Of a stretch of DNA of 64,000 bases, positions 1 to 8,087 are shown one piece after another. Position numbers and translations under genes: made by a program. The DNA is taken from the NCBI RefSeq assembly GCF_004054195.1, contig NZ_SBIW01000006.1, positions 317,653 through 381,652 of the forward strand, written 5' to 3'. The notes under the pieces were generated by a model that ran no database searches, was not told the DNA's origin, and saw only the letters and a program-made list of their open reading frames with translations. The first letter of the stretch is position 1; each line of letters begins with the position of its first letter. The stretch comes from Mucilaginibacter gilvus. Lineage in GTDB: Bacteria; Bacteroidota; Bacteroidia; Sphingobacteriales; Sphingobacteriaceae.

Positions 1-804
1 CACCTTAGCCCCGCCGGGGAACTTCAGTTCCCAAAAAACGGTTTCATCTACTTCTTTAAAAAAATCGGGGCGGGTTTTCTCTTGTGTAGCTTTCACGGCT
101 ACAGGCTCCTCGCCCAGCGTATAGCGTGAGCCTTGTATGGCGTAAATGCCCATATCCATTAATCCGCCACCGCCGGCCATCGCTTTTTTCAATCGCCATG
201 CGTTAGGGTCACCTCCGTAAGTGAAGCCGTTGCCGGTTTCAATAGTGGTGACTTTCCCCATAACCTTTTTTTGCCCAAGGCGCATTACTTCCTGCGTATG
301 CGGTTCAAAGTGCAGGCGGTAGCCTATAGATAACAAACGATTTGCCTTTCTGCAGGCGGCTATCATATCGCGGCATTCGGCAGCGTTGAGCGCCATCGGT
401 TTTTCGCACAGTACATGCTTGCCCGCCTTTGCCGCGCGGATGGTAAATTCCTTGTGCATACTTACCGGCAGCACAATGTACACAATGTCGATATCCGGGT
501 TGTTGGCTATCTCATCAAAATTTTGGTAGTTATATATGTTCTTTTGAGGAATGTTGTACTTTTTGGCCCAGTCTACCGCCTTTTGCGGCGTACCGGTTAC
601 TAAACCGGCCAGGTAACAGTTATTGGTATGCAGCAGCGCCGGGGCAAGCTGTCCGCTGCTGTAATAACCGAGGCCAACGAGCGCAACGCCCATCTTTTTC
701 CCTTTGGCCAGGGCGGATATAGCGTTGCCGAGCAATAAAGCGCCGGTGGCTATAGATCCTTTTTGAATAAAACTACGACGTGAAATTTGGGTACTTGTTT
801 TCAT
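1..804 (-). CDS. Gfo/Idh/MocA family oxidoreductase, Tat-exported (3' end outside window)
   Basis: NAD(P)-dependent sugar or polyol oxidoreductase of the Gfo/Idh/MocA family. The 268 codons present start at the ATG at 804 and run off the left edge. The N-terminus has a twin-arginine signal (SRRSF, residues 8-12) before a hydrophobic stretch ending in ALA, so folded export to the periplasm with bound cofactor is likely. A Rossmann glycine motif (VGLGYYSSG, about residue 43) and the family EKP motif (VLCEKPMAL) follow; the Lys is the usual catalytic or cofactor-contacting residue. Signal plus sequence resemble glucose-fructose oxidoreductase-like members, but the substrate cannot be read from sequence. 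Full-length members are about 360-430 residues, so roughly a quarter or more is missing. Confidence 0.9.
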   Translation of the reverse strand, partial: MKTSTQISRRSFIQKGSIATGALLLGNAISALAKGKKMGVALVGLGYYSSGQLAPALLHTNNCYLAGLVTGTPQKAVDWAKKYNIPQKNIYNYQNFDEIANNPDIDIVYIVLPVSMHKEFTIRAAKAGKHVLCEKPMALNAAECRDMIAACRKANRLLSIGYRLHFEPHTQEVMRLGQKKVMGKVTTIETGNGFTYGGDPNAWRLKKAMAGGGGLMDMGIYAIQGSRYTLGEEPVAVKATQEKTRPDFFKEVDETVFWELKFPGGAKV

Positions 805-890
805 AACTATAAATGGTTTGATGTTTGGCATTTAAAGTTAGCGGAAAATATTGAAAGTTTGCTCTTTAGTGCTAGTTAGGTGGGTGTATG

Positions 891-1110
891 TTATTTAGTG
901 CTGTGAAAGGTGAGGCAGTGATTAACGTTAAGCTTGTGGATGTTCATTTTTTCGCGGGCATTTGTTTTAAGGCGCTCAAGAGGGCTTCGCCGTTCTTTCG
1001 AAACCAAAAGAAACGAACCAAAGAAAAGTGCCGGCCACGTTACGTTCTTTGAAAGTTCGTGATTGTTCAGAGTTTGTGCCACCCGAACGTTCCTGATGCC
1101 GGTTTTATGG
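891..1110. repeat. Probable dispersed intergenic repeat
   Basis: The 369 bp between the oxidoreductase and the amidase hold no convincing gene. Read on the minus strand, part of it spells a peptide containing ALFFGSFLLVSKER, a phrase I associate with spurious small proteins annotated from repeated intergenic DNA in many genomes. That origin is from memory and has not been checked. A purine-rich run near 1010-1030 lies inside. Confidence 0.3.
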
Positions 1111-1173
1111 GGTCTCGTTCTGTTCTTCGGGCTCCAATTACTTGCCTTTTAAGTCATTCGGTAAAATCTTCGA

Positions 1174-1992
1174 TTAGCTGCCAATACCCGCTTTATACTT
1201 TTTAATAGCGCGAATAACGGATTGCACTATTTCGTTCTGGCCTTCGTCGGAGTTGAGGTAGCGTTCGTCGTCGGGGTTATTGATGAAACCGGTTTCTATC
1301 AGCAGTCCGGGCATTCCACTTTGCTGTAATACCAGTACGCCCTGTTCTTTTACCCCTACGCTGGCCCTGCCGTCGGTTTCGGTGAACTCGGTATTCAGTA
1401 ACTCGCCAAACTGCACGCTTTGTTTGCGGTAGCGTTGTTGAAACGCGGCCAGCACAATGGCGTTCATCGCCGCATCCTCACCGTAACCGTTATATCTTTT
1501 CTGGTAATCTTTCTCCTGGTAAATAGACGCGTTCTCGCGCAGAGCCTCTAACTGCTCCTGCTTGCGGTGGAAACCATATAACAACAGCATGGCGCCACGG
1601 CGGGTACCCACACGCTGCGGCGTGGAGTTGCAATGAATAGATATAAACAAGTTGGCTTTACTATCGTTGGCAATTTCGGCGCGGTTGTGCAACTCAATGA
1701 ATTTATCGGTGCTGCGCGTCATGATCACATTGATATTCGGGAGCTGATCGTTAAGGGCGTCGCGCAGTTTTTTGCCGATGCTTAGCGCTACCGTCTTTTC
1801 GTTGGAATAGGCACCATGGGCTCCTGGATCTTTACCGCCGTGCCCCGGATCGATAACGATTGTTCTGAAACGGAACGCTCCCGTAGAATCTCCGGTTTTA
1901 ACTGGCGACTGGGCAAACGCCAGGCAAGCCCCGGCCAAAAAAAATATAGTACAAGAAAGCAACGCGGCCCTTGTAAGCGGCTTAAAAAACAT
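1174..1992 (-). CDS. N-acetylmuramoyl-L-alanine amidase (Amidase_3, AmiC-like)
   Basis: Zinc amidase that cuts the lactyl-peptide bond between MurNAc and the stem peptide, used in cell separation and wall turnover in the periplasm. From the ATG at 1992 the product is 272 residues: a signal peptide (FFLAGACLAFAQ) and one catalytic domain. The zinc ligands are visible: H51 in IDPGHGGKDPG, E65 in SNEKT and H120 in SIHCNS; the catalytic Glu is E233 in LIETGFINN. A longer reading frame starts further upstream. I prefer 1992 because it begins the signal peptide and because a TATCTTTG promoter element lies 4 nt before it. No LysM or AMIN domain is present. Family assignment is firm; the physiological role is inferred. 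Confidence 0.93.
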   Translation of the reverse strand: MFFKPLTRAALLSCTIFFLAGACLAFAQSPVKTGDSTGAFRFRTIVIDPGHGGKDPGAHGAYSNEKTVALSIGKKLRDALNDQLPNINVIMTRSTDKFIELHNRAEIANDSKANLFISIHCNSTPQRVGTRRGAMLLLYGFHRKQEQLEALRENASIYQEKDYQKRYNGYGEDAAMNAIVLAAFQQRYRKQSVQFGELLNTEFTETDGRASVGVKEQGVLVLQQSGMPGLLIETGFINNPDDERYLNSDEGQNEIVQSVIRAIKKYKAGIGS

Positions 1993-1996
1993 GGCG

Positions 1997-2004
1997 CAAA
2001 GATA
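1997..2004 (-). promoter_or_regulatory. TAnnTTTG -7 promoter element for the amidase
   Basis: TATCTTTG on the minus strand, followed by CGCC and then the ATG at 1992. It matches the Bacteroidota sigma-A -7 consensus. With only 4 nt to the start codon, the transcript would be leaderless or nearly so. Confidence 0.6.
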
Positions 2005-2406
2005 TACGATTGTTTTTGGGTATAATCCCTGCGTTTTTGAATTATTTGTAGACATTATTTGGTTATAAACTGGCTACCTCCTAATAAAGACAAAAGGCGC
2101 AGTATTGTTTTTGGGTATGACTGCAAACCTGCACCCGGGTTTAACTTCAATAACTGTTAAACAAAACCGCAGGCGTGAAAAGAAGTAAAAAAGACGCGAA
2201 GTATCGCGTTTATATGGTATTTAACTAAGCAAATTATGTTTTTCTACAAAGGCGTTTACCCGGGCAATTAGCACTTGCTTTAGCTTGAAGGAGACCGAGC
2301 TGTTTTTTAAGTGATTCGCTGTCCCCAAAAAACTTCCCCGAAATTAATTTCTTTCGTAACCTATTGTATACTAAATCCGTAATAATGCACATAAGAAAGC
2401 TACACC
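2005..2406. other. Divergent intergenic region, no gene seen
   Basis: About 400 bp separate the leftward amidase from the rightward small membrane protein. I see no long frame with family similarity, no strong hairpin and no repeat arm. The last 60 bp before 2407 are AT-rich and may hold that gene's promoter. Confidence 0.4.
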
Positions 2407-2733
2407 ATGAACGCCATATTTACTAACTCATTTACAACGTTTTCCTTCTTTTTGGTATTGGGGACACTGATAGTTTATCTTATCTTAAAATTCGATAAAC
2501 TGCAGCGCAATAAAATGAGCGGTATTTTGGCACAAACGCGAGATGTACAGCCACTATTTGTAGCGAAAGCTATTAACCATAAACTAAAAGCCATTAAACC
2601 CGAACTGAATGCCGATAGCCGCCGCGATATAGCCAAGCAACTGGATGAATTAGTTGCCGCTTACGACAGAGGGCAGGTATCTTTACCGGAGTATTGCCAC
2701 AAGCTGAACCGCCTGTTGGCTATGGTAGCTTAG
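2407..2733 (+). CDS. Small membrane-anchored hypothetical protein
   Basis: Unrecognised 108-residue protein. One hydrophobic segment near the N-terminus (about residues 12-28, FSFFLVLGTLIVYLIL) is followed by a charged, probably helical cytoplasmic part with many Lys and Asp. No enzymatic motif is visible. Codon use matches the neighbours, so it is probably a real gene. It is 117 bp upstream of mnmD and may share a transcript with it. Function unknown. Confidence 0.6.
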   Translation: MNAIFTNSFTTFSFFLVLGTLIVYLILKFDKLQRNKMSGILAQTRDVQPLFVAKAINHKLKAIKPELNADSRRDIAKQLDELVAAYDRGQVSLPEYCHKLNRLLAMVA

Positions 2734-2834
2734 TGTTAAAACAGGGGGTAAAAAAGTGGCGGGCGCTACTTGCTTGCACGCAATTCTTTTACCCGGGCTG
2801 CTTGGCTCAACAAGTCATTATTACCGATATTTGT

Positions 2835-2842
2835 TAAATTTG
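2835..2842 (+). promoter_or_regulatory. TAnnTTTG -7 promoter element for mnmD
   Basis: TAAATTTG, 8 nt before the ATG at 2851. It helps choose that start over the in-frame upstream ATG at 2770. Confidence 0.5.
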
Positions 2843-2850
2843 GCGCTATC

Positions 2851-3555
2851 ATGAGCGCTACCCAATCCACTAATAATTTACAAATAGTTGCCACTGCCGA
2901 TGGGTCAAACACCATTTACAACGCGCAGGTTGGCGAAAACTATCACTCCCGCAACGGGGCCGTGCAAGAGAGCCGGCACGTGTTCCTTCAATCGGGCTTA
3001 GCTTATTTTTTAAACCTTACCCCCGCCACGCCTATTGCTGTGAGCATCCTCGAAGTAGGCTTTGGTACCGGGCTTAATTTTTTACTAACTGCCGATCTCT
3101 GTTTCGCCGAACAACTCAAATTAGATTATACCGGTATAGAGGCTTACCCGCTAAGCCCTGAAATAATTAGCCAAACCGGCTATGAAAAGTATGTTACCAG
3201 TGCCACCTGGCAGAGTTTTTTAGATAGCTACCCAGAATCGCTTACGGGGGCAACATCCCTAAACGATTTTGTTCAGCTACGTACGGCGCATTGCCCGCTG
3301 CAAGCTTTTAATTCCGCCCAAAAATTCGACCTGATTTATTTTGATGCCTTTGCCGCCGCCAACCAACCCGAAATGTGGAGCGAGGTCGCTATTAACCATA
3401 CGCTCAGTTTTTTAAAACCCGGCGGCGTATTTGTTACCTACGCCATAACCGGCAACCTAAAACGCACCATCAAAGCATTAGGCTTAAAAGTGGAGAAAGC
3501 CCCCGGAGCACCAGGCAAACGGGAAATGCTGAGGGCGGTAAGCAGTTTGCAGTAA
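2851..3555 (+). CDS. mnmD: tRNA U34 5-methylaminomethyl-2-thiouridine methyltransferase (MnmD, MnmC N-domain type)
   Basis: SAM-dependent methyltransferase for the last step of mnm5s2U formation at tRNA wobble position 34. It corresponds to the N-terminal half of E. coli MnmC without the FAD oxidase half, the arrangement known as MnmD. The 234-residue product opens with the family signature (DGSNTIYNAQVGENYHSRNG, then AVQESRHVFL) and the SAM site ILEVGFGTGLNF. DLIYFDAFA and KPGGVFVTYA are also typical of the DUF752 domain. The frame extends 27 codons upstream to 2770, but the family start and the promoter element at 2835-2842 favour 2851. It is followed by mazG with a 127 bp gap. Confidence 0.9.
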   Translation: MSATQSTNNLQIVATADGSNTIYNAQVGENYHSRNGAVQESRHVFLQSGLAYFLNLTPATPIAVSILEVGFGTGLNFLLTADLCFAEQLKLDYTGIEAYPLSPEIISQTGYEKYVTSATWQSFLDSYPESLTGATSLNDFVQLRTAHCPLQAFNSAQKFDLIYFDAFAAANQPEMWSEVAINHTLSFLKPGGVFVTYAITGNLKRTIKALGLKVEKAPGAPGKREMLRAVSSLQ

Positions 3556-3669
3556 GCGGTGGCAGTTGCAGTTGGCAAACCTGCAACAAACAAAATATCA
3601 ACCGCAAACTAAGCACCGTTAACCGGTGAAGATAAGCAAATTGCCCACTGCTAACTCACAACTGTTAAC

Positions 3670-3677
3670 TATCTTTG
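3670..3677 (+). promoter_or_regulatory. TAnnTTTG -7 promoter element for mazG
   Basis: TATCTTTG, followed by CCCAC and the ATG at 3683. The gap of 5 nt implies an almost leaderless transcript, and it excludes the upstream in-frame ATG at 3626 as the main start. Confidence 0.6.
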
Positions 3678-3682
3678 CCCAC

Positions 3683-4486
3683 ATGCCACTAACGCCGCCT
3701 ATTACTTCTGCAACGCCTTCAGGCGCTTTTGACCGCCTGCTTACTATCATGAACGATTTGCGCACTAACTGCCCCTGGGATAAAAAACAAACCATGGAAA
3801 GCCTGCGCCATCTCACCATTGAAGAAACCTACGAACTATCTGACGCCATACTGGGCGGGGATATGCAGGAGGTCAAGAAAGAGCTGGGCGATATTATGCT
3901 GCACCTGGTGTTTTACTCGCGCATCGCATCAGAAACAGATGATTTTAATATTATCGGCGTACTCAACAGTATTTGCGATAAGCTTATTAACCGCCATCCC
4001 CATATTTACAGTGACACCCAAGTAAGCAGCGAGGAAGACGTGAAGCGCAACTGGGAACAGATCAAACTAAAAGAGGGGAATAAATCGGTACTTGCAGGGG
4101 TGCCTGCATCGTTACCTGCCCTGGTAAAAGCATCACGCATACAGGAGAAAGCCCGTGGCGTTGGGTTTGACTGGGATAACAAAGGCCAGGTTTGGGCCAA
4201 GGTAGAAGAAGAGCTACAGGAGTTTAAGGACGAATTTAACGTGGCCGATGATACCGCTATAGACCGGGAAAAAGCGGAAGCGGAGTTTGGCGACCTGTTA
4301 TTCTCGCTCATCAACTACGCGCGGTTCATCAACATCAACCCCGAAGATGCGCTGGAGAAAACCAACCGCAAATTCATCAAACGTTTTCAGTACCTGGAAA
4401 GTAAGGCAAAAGAACATGGCAAACAGTTGCAGGATATGAATTTGGCTGAGATGGATGTATTTTGGAATGAAGCGAAAAAATCGTGA
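3683..4486 (+). CDS. mazG: Nucleoside triphosphate pyrophosphohydrolase MazG
   Basis: Hydrolyses (d)NTPs to NMP and pyrophosphate, cleaning aberrant nucleotides from the pool. The 267-residue product has the two-domain MazG layout. The first domain carries CPWDKKQTMESLRHLTIEE and the metal-binding Glu/Asp set in EETYEL and KKELGDIMLH. The second carries KVEEELQEFKDE and EFGDLLFSLINYAR, the equivalent acidic set. Length matches the E. coli enzyme (263). The start at 3683 is chosen from the promoter and because MPLTPP leads directly into the domain. Assignment is firm. Confidence 0.95.
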   Translation: MPLTPPITSATPSGAFDRLLTIMNDLRTNCPWDKKQTMESLRHLTIEETYELSDAILGGDMQEVKKELGDIMLHLVFYSRIASETDDFNIIGVLNSICDKLINRHPHIYSDTQVSSEEDVKRNWEQIKLKEGNKSVLAGVPASLPALVKASRIQEKARGVGFDWDNKGQVWAKVEEELQEFKDEFNVADDTAIDREKAEAEFGDLLFSLINYARFININPEDALEKTNRKFIKRFQYLESKAKEHGKQLQDMNLAEMDVFWNEAKKS

Positions 4487-4549
4487 AAATATAACACGAC
4501 TTGTAGCGTTTTAAGTATCAACCCCGTAACCCTTATAACTTAACATAAT

Positions 4550-4990
4550 ATGGAAAAAAGATCTACTTATTTATTGCCAGCAGTGGCAATAGCTATATTA
4601 ATGGCAATTGGTTGTGCGCCCAATAAAAAAAGCGAGCCGGTACCCACACCCGTTGGTACTTTCGCCGGTCAGTTCCGTAAGTTACACCGCGCCAGCGGTG
4701 CAACAAAAATTGACACAACTAAAGCTACTATACAGTTAGTGCTGGACGCGGGCGGTGCCTATAAAGTATTGGGCGATACCGCAACCCTACATGCCGGCAG
4801 TAAGGGCACTTATAGTATAGGCGGGAGTGTGATTGCATTTCAGGATGCAACCTTCAAAACTGTCCCCGATCCTAAAATACATTTATACGGGTACTACGCC
4901 TTTTATTACGATGGCAGCAGTATGTTTCAAATGGTTCTTAACAGTTCCGATACGCTTAGCTTGCAGTACGACCTTAAAAAGGTAAACTAA
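4550..4990 (+). CDS. Small lipoprotein, function unknown
   Basis: 146-residue protein with a lipoprotein signal: a charged N-terminus, hydrophobic core LPAVAIAILMAIGC, and lipobox Cys at residue 22. It would be anchored to a membrane on the periplasmic side. The mature part is small and Thr/Gly/Ala-rich with alternating polar and hydrophobic residues, suggesting a beta-rich lipocalin-like fold (inference only). No family recognised. A strong terminator follows it. Confidence 0.7.
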   Translation: MEKRSTYLLPAVAIAILMAIGCAPNKKSEPVPTPVGTFAGQFRKLHRASGATKIDTTKATIQLVLDAGGAYKVLGDTATLHAGSKGTYSIGGSVIAFQDATFKTVPDPKIHLYGYYAFYYDGSSMFQMVLNSSDTLSLQYDLKKVN

Positions 4991-5013
4991 GCCGCAGGGT
5001 TTCTTATTTTTGT

Positions 5014-5051
5014 TCCCGTGGAATTGTAATACACTCCACGGGATTTTTTTT
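5014..5051 (+). terminator. Rho-independent terminator
   Basis: Perfect 9-bp stem (TCCCGTGGA at 5014-5022 with TCCACGGGA at 5035-5043), 12-nt loop and a run of eight T. It ends the lipoprotein transcript and isolates the ECF sigma operon. Confidence 0.85.
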
Positions 5052-5131
5052 GTAAAATACTTGTATACCCATGTAGCGTTTTACCAAAAACGCGCGTAAT
5101 TAATTACACTTAGCAGAACTAACAGTATTTA

Positions 5132-5686
5132 ATGCATCTAACCCACCGCATTACTGAGGACGAAATAGTAAGTAAATGCAAAACAGGCAGCCTGAAATAC
5201 CAGGAATTGCTGTATAAGCAGTTTTATGGCTACGCTATGGGTATAAGCGTGCGCTATAGCCTTAACCAGGATGATGCCTTAGAAGTTGTAAATGATGCTT
5301 TTATAAAAGTGTTTAATAATATAGATACATATAACACCGATAAACCTTTTAGGGCCTGGCTGCGTACCATAGTGGTTAATACAGCTATAGACAGGCGCCG
5401 TAAAGAATTAAAACACCAGGCCACCACCGATTTGGATAGCGCGGTTGGTGTTGGCAGCAGCGCCAGCGCTATTGAGAATTTAAACGCACAGGATATTTTA
5501 AAGTTGATGAAGCGTTTGCCGCAGCTGCAGCTTACCATTTTTAACATGTATGAGATAGATGGCTACAACCACGATGAGATAGGCAAAATTTTGAACCTGC
5601 CGGCCAGTTCGTCACGGGTTTATTTAAGCAGGGCCAAAGATAAGTTAAGGCAGCTATTAACAACAGAAACACAGAGCCATGGATGA
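5132..5686 (+). CDS. ECF-type RNA polymerase sigma factor
   Basis: Group IV sigma-70 factor of 184 residues. Region 2 is visible as LLYKQFYGYAMGISVRYS, DDALEVVNDAFIKVF and FRAWLRTIVVNTAIDRRR. Region 4 is LPQLQLTIFNMYEIDGYNHD followed by EIGKILNLPASSSRVYLSRA, the helix-turn-helix that reads the -35 element. The last 8 nt overlap the next gene, which has the layout of a membrane anti-sigma factor, so the pair is likely translationally coupled and functions as a sigma/anti-sigma unit. Target genes are not visible; autoregulation is usual for such factors. Confidence 0.92.
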   Translation: MHLTHRITEDEIVSKCKTGSLKYQELLYKQFYGYAMGISVRYSLNQDDALEVVNDAFIKVFNNIDTYNTDKPFRAWLRTIVVNTAIDRRRKELKHQATTDLDSAVGVGSSASAIENLNAQDILKLMKRLPQLQLTIFNMYEIDGYNHDEIGKILNLPASSSRVYLSRAKDKLRQLLTTETQSHG

Positions 5687-7127
5687 GCAGTTTGATGAAA
5701 AACTAAAGAGCCGCATCACGGAGGTGTTTGATAATTACGAATTCCCTCCGGCTGATGAAGCGTGGCTGGAACTCCGCAAAAAGTTACTGGTGAAAGAGGA
5801 ACGCAAAGTTGCCTGGCTTTGGTGGAGCAGCGCCGCGGCTATTTTATTGTTATTTTTAGGTGTAGGCTTATGGCTTAATTATAAGCCGGATGCCGTTACC
5901 AATGTGGCCGCAAACCACAGCAAACCGCTAAGCCACGTTGCCGAAGAAGTTGATAGTGTAAAACAAACTGAAGCTGCACCAAACAACATCGCTTCGGCAC
6001 AACCGCAGCCGGTTAACAGCGATAGCAGGTCTATAGCACCTGCCGCATCCAATAAGTACACCGCCGGGAATAACAAACCTTTAAGGGAGCAACACGCACC
6101 ATTGGGCAATGCCGGCACCCTGCCTGTTGCTATGGATGGCACCCAAAAAGCCGGCATCGCTAAGCAAGATCAAAGCGTTACAGCCATTGCGGGTAACCTG
6201 CCGGTAAGCAAACAAGCGCCGGTAAATGCAACCACCCTGCCTGATGTGAAAAAACCGGTAACTGCTAAAACCGACCAGCAGCAGGTGGCCAAAATTGATG
6301 CCCCCGTTAACGTTGCAGATAACAGCCAAACCAATGCCGTTGCAAGCACCAAAACCAATAGCGTAATTGCGCAGCAACCCGCTAAAACCATTGATGATCT
6401 TTTTAAAGAAACCCAACCCAGCGTGGTGGCCCGGCAAAAGGCGGGTAATAAGGAATTGAAGAAAGTTAATTTTAGCGTGTACGCGGCAACTTACGTTAAC
6501 TACGCCGAAGGCAGCGCTAACCAGGTAAATGCCGGCGCGGGCTTTACTTCCGATATTCGCCTGGGCAAAAAAATTAAGCTTTCTACAGGGGTCTCGCTGG
6601 CGCAAAACACTTTTAGCTATGCCGGCCTGCCACCGGTAAGCGTTACAAACCGGGCATTGGCGGCGGATGCACTTCCGGCGGCTACAAAGTCCGATGGCTT
6701 CTTTAGCACGGTATCGTCGGTTGCCGAATTAAAGGGCTCCAACGCGAGCCTGGTTGGGCTGGATATACCCATCAATATTAAATACGAGTTTAATCCCGAT
6801 AAAACCGATACCTATATATCGGCAGGCCTAAGTTCGGGTACGTTTATAGATGAGCGATACACTTACCGTTATGCTTACCACAATAACAGTTTGGGTAACT
6901 CAACGGTAACCACGCAAGATCAAACCTCAACGCAAAGCTTTAACAGCTTTTATTTCGGTAAAACGCTGAATGTTTCTTTTGGTACCGGCTTTCCTATTGG
7001 TAAGACAAACAGACTGGTTATAGAGCCTTTTTTAAAATACCCGCTTGGCGGTTTGGGTACCCAGTCAATTCATTTTGGCTCGGGTGGTGTTAACCTTAAG
7101 TTCAATTTTAAAACAACCAAAAAATGA
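5679..7127 (+). CDS. Putative anti-sigma-like membrane protein with C-terminal outer-membrane beta-barrel
   Basis: 482-residue protein overlapping the sigma gene by 8 nt. Residues 1-45 are charged and predicted cytoplasmic. Residues 46-66 (WLWWSSAAAILLLFLGVGLW) are a single membrane helix. Residues 68-262 are a low-complexity linker rich in Ala, Asn, Gln, Pro, Thr and Lys. Residues 263-482 show alternating amphipathic strands typical of a small outer-membrane barrel (NFSVYAATYVNYA, RLVIEPFLKYPLG). The N-terminal layout and position resemble anti-sigma factors, but I see no zinc-binding His/Cys motif. The combination suggests one chain linking inner membrane to outer membrane. Barrel and helix are read from sequence; sigma binding is inferred from position. 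Confidence 0.7.
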   Translation: MDEQFDEKLKSRITEVFDNYEFPPADEAWLELRKKLLVKEERKVAWLWWSSAAAILLLFLGVGLWLNYKPDAVTNVAANHSKPLSHVAEEVDSVKQTEAAPNNIASAQPQPVNSDSRSIAPAASNKYTAGNNKPLREQHAPLGNAGTLPVAMDGTQKAGIAKQDQSVTAIAGNLPVSKQAPVNATTLPDVKKPVTAKTDQQQVAKIDAPVNVADNSQTNAVASTKTNSVIAQQPAKTIDDLFKETQPSVVARQKAGNKELKKVNFSVYAATYVNYAEGSANQVNAGAGFTSDIRLGKKIKLSTGVSLAQNTFSYAGLPPVSVTNRALAADALPAATKSDGFFSTVSSVAELKGSNASLVGLDIPINIKYEFNPDKTDTYISAGLSSGTFIDERYTYRYAYHNNSLGNSTVTTQDQTSTQSFNSFYFGKTLNVSFGTGFPIGKTNRLVIEPFLKYPLGGLGTQSIHFGSGGVNLKFNFKTTKK

Positions 7128-7861
7128 GGAAACTTCTACTAAGCCTTATCTGCATGTTCGCCTGCACTGCGTTATTTGCCCAAAAGCTGGAAGTTACAGC
7201 CGGTGCCTATTCGGGTTTGTTTAAATACAGCGGCAAATCAACAGCCTCCTTTTCATTTATGAATTCGACTGTATCTCCTACCATGGGTACCTCATCATAC
7301 ACCAATAATCCTTATGGCAATAAAATCGGTTTCGGTTACGGTGTAAACGGCCAGGCCCAACTCGTTGGCAAGAGCGGTTTTATTGTAGGGATGCAGACCG
7401 CATATGAACAATTGAAAAGCAAAATCCATATCAACCAGGCATTCGCAAGTTTTAGCAACCCAGTCGGCGTCCAATATGTAATGACGTTGGACGCTAACGG
7501 TAGCACCGCTTTAAAAAACAACATCATCAACCTTAACCCATACTTTGGCCATCGCATACAATTCACCAAAGTTAAACTGGATGTTTTAGCAGGGGCCGAT
7601 ATTGGCTTTATTAGCAGCACGCACGAAAAAGGTGTGGCCCACGCAAACGACGACAGAACTTACGCCACCGACCTTGACCGCACAACCATTAAAAAAGACA
7701 TAAGGATACGGTTTGGCCTTGCCGCAAGCTTAAACAAGCTTAACCTGAATGCCAGTTACGCCTACGGATTATCCAATTACATGGGCGGCTACATTGGCGG
7801 CAGCGCGAACGACGCGCATAGCCAGGTGATAAGAATAGGGCTGGGGTACCAGATTTTTTGA
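7124..7861 (+). CDS. Putative outer-membrane beta-barrel protein
   Basis: 245-residue protein starting in a 4-nt ATGA overlap with the preceding gene. It has a cleavable signal peptide (LLLSLICMFACTALFAQ), then alternating hydrophobic/polar strands rich in Gly, Tyr and Asn, ending IRIGLGYQIF with a C-terminal Phe as outer-membrane barrels usually do. It is likely co-translated with the sigma factor and its membrane partner, and so is a probable third member of an envelope-sensing operon. No specific family recognised. Confidence 0.7.
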   Translation: MRKLLLSLICMFACTALFAQKLEVTAGAYSGLFKYSGKSTASFSFMNSTVSPTMGTSSYTNNPYGNKIGFGYGVNGQAQLVGKSGFIVGMQTAYEQLKSKIHINQAFASFSNPVGVQYVMTLDANGSTALKNNIINLNPYFGHRIQFTKVKLDVLAGADIGFISSTHEKGVAHANDDRTYATDLDRTTIKKDIRIRFGLAASLNKLNLNASYAYGLSNYMGGYIGGSANDAHSQVIRIGLGYQIF

Positions 7862-7940
7862 TTTTTCGCGTTATTTATTTTATGGTGCTCAAGATGGCTC
7901 GGCTTCCTGTTGCAAGAAACAAGATCGCCTGTTAAAAATT

Positions 7941-8040
7941 GCGTTAAGGATAGCAACGTAAACGCCGGAATGGAGGGCCGCTTCTATCAGCGGCGCGGAA
8001 TGAGGAGTTGCAGTGTATAGCCTGGCCTACAGGGAACGCC
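7941..8040. repeat. Structured intergenic repeat (GCGTTAAGGATAGC...ATAGCCTGGCC...AACGCC)
   Basis: The element begins GCGTTAAGGATAGC (7941-7954) and ends ATAGCCTGGCCTACAGGGAA followed by CGCC (8017-8040). The tips GCGTT and AACGC are complementary, and an internal hairpin GCCGC/GCGGC lies at 7977-7994. I recall similar AGGGATAG...GGCC...ACGCCC blocks in many Bacteroidota intergenic regions; this is memory, not a search. It lies between convergent genes. It could be a non-autonomous mobile element or a structured RNA. Confidence 0.45.
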
Positions 8041-8087
8041 CGTAGAAGAAACAAGAAGTAAGAGGCAAGAAAAAAGAAAACCCTCCC

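Noticed and set aside
891..1082. 63-codon open frame on the minus strand
   Set aside because: Peptide resembles translated intergenic repeat; no ribosome-binding site or family.
1993..2055. N-terminal extension of the amidase
   Set aside because: It places 21 residues before an otherwise perfect signal peptide and would start upstream of the predicted transcription start.
2770..2850. N-terminal extension of MnmD
   Set aside because: Upstream of the TAAATTTG element and not part of the family's start.
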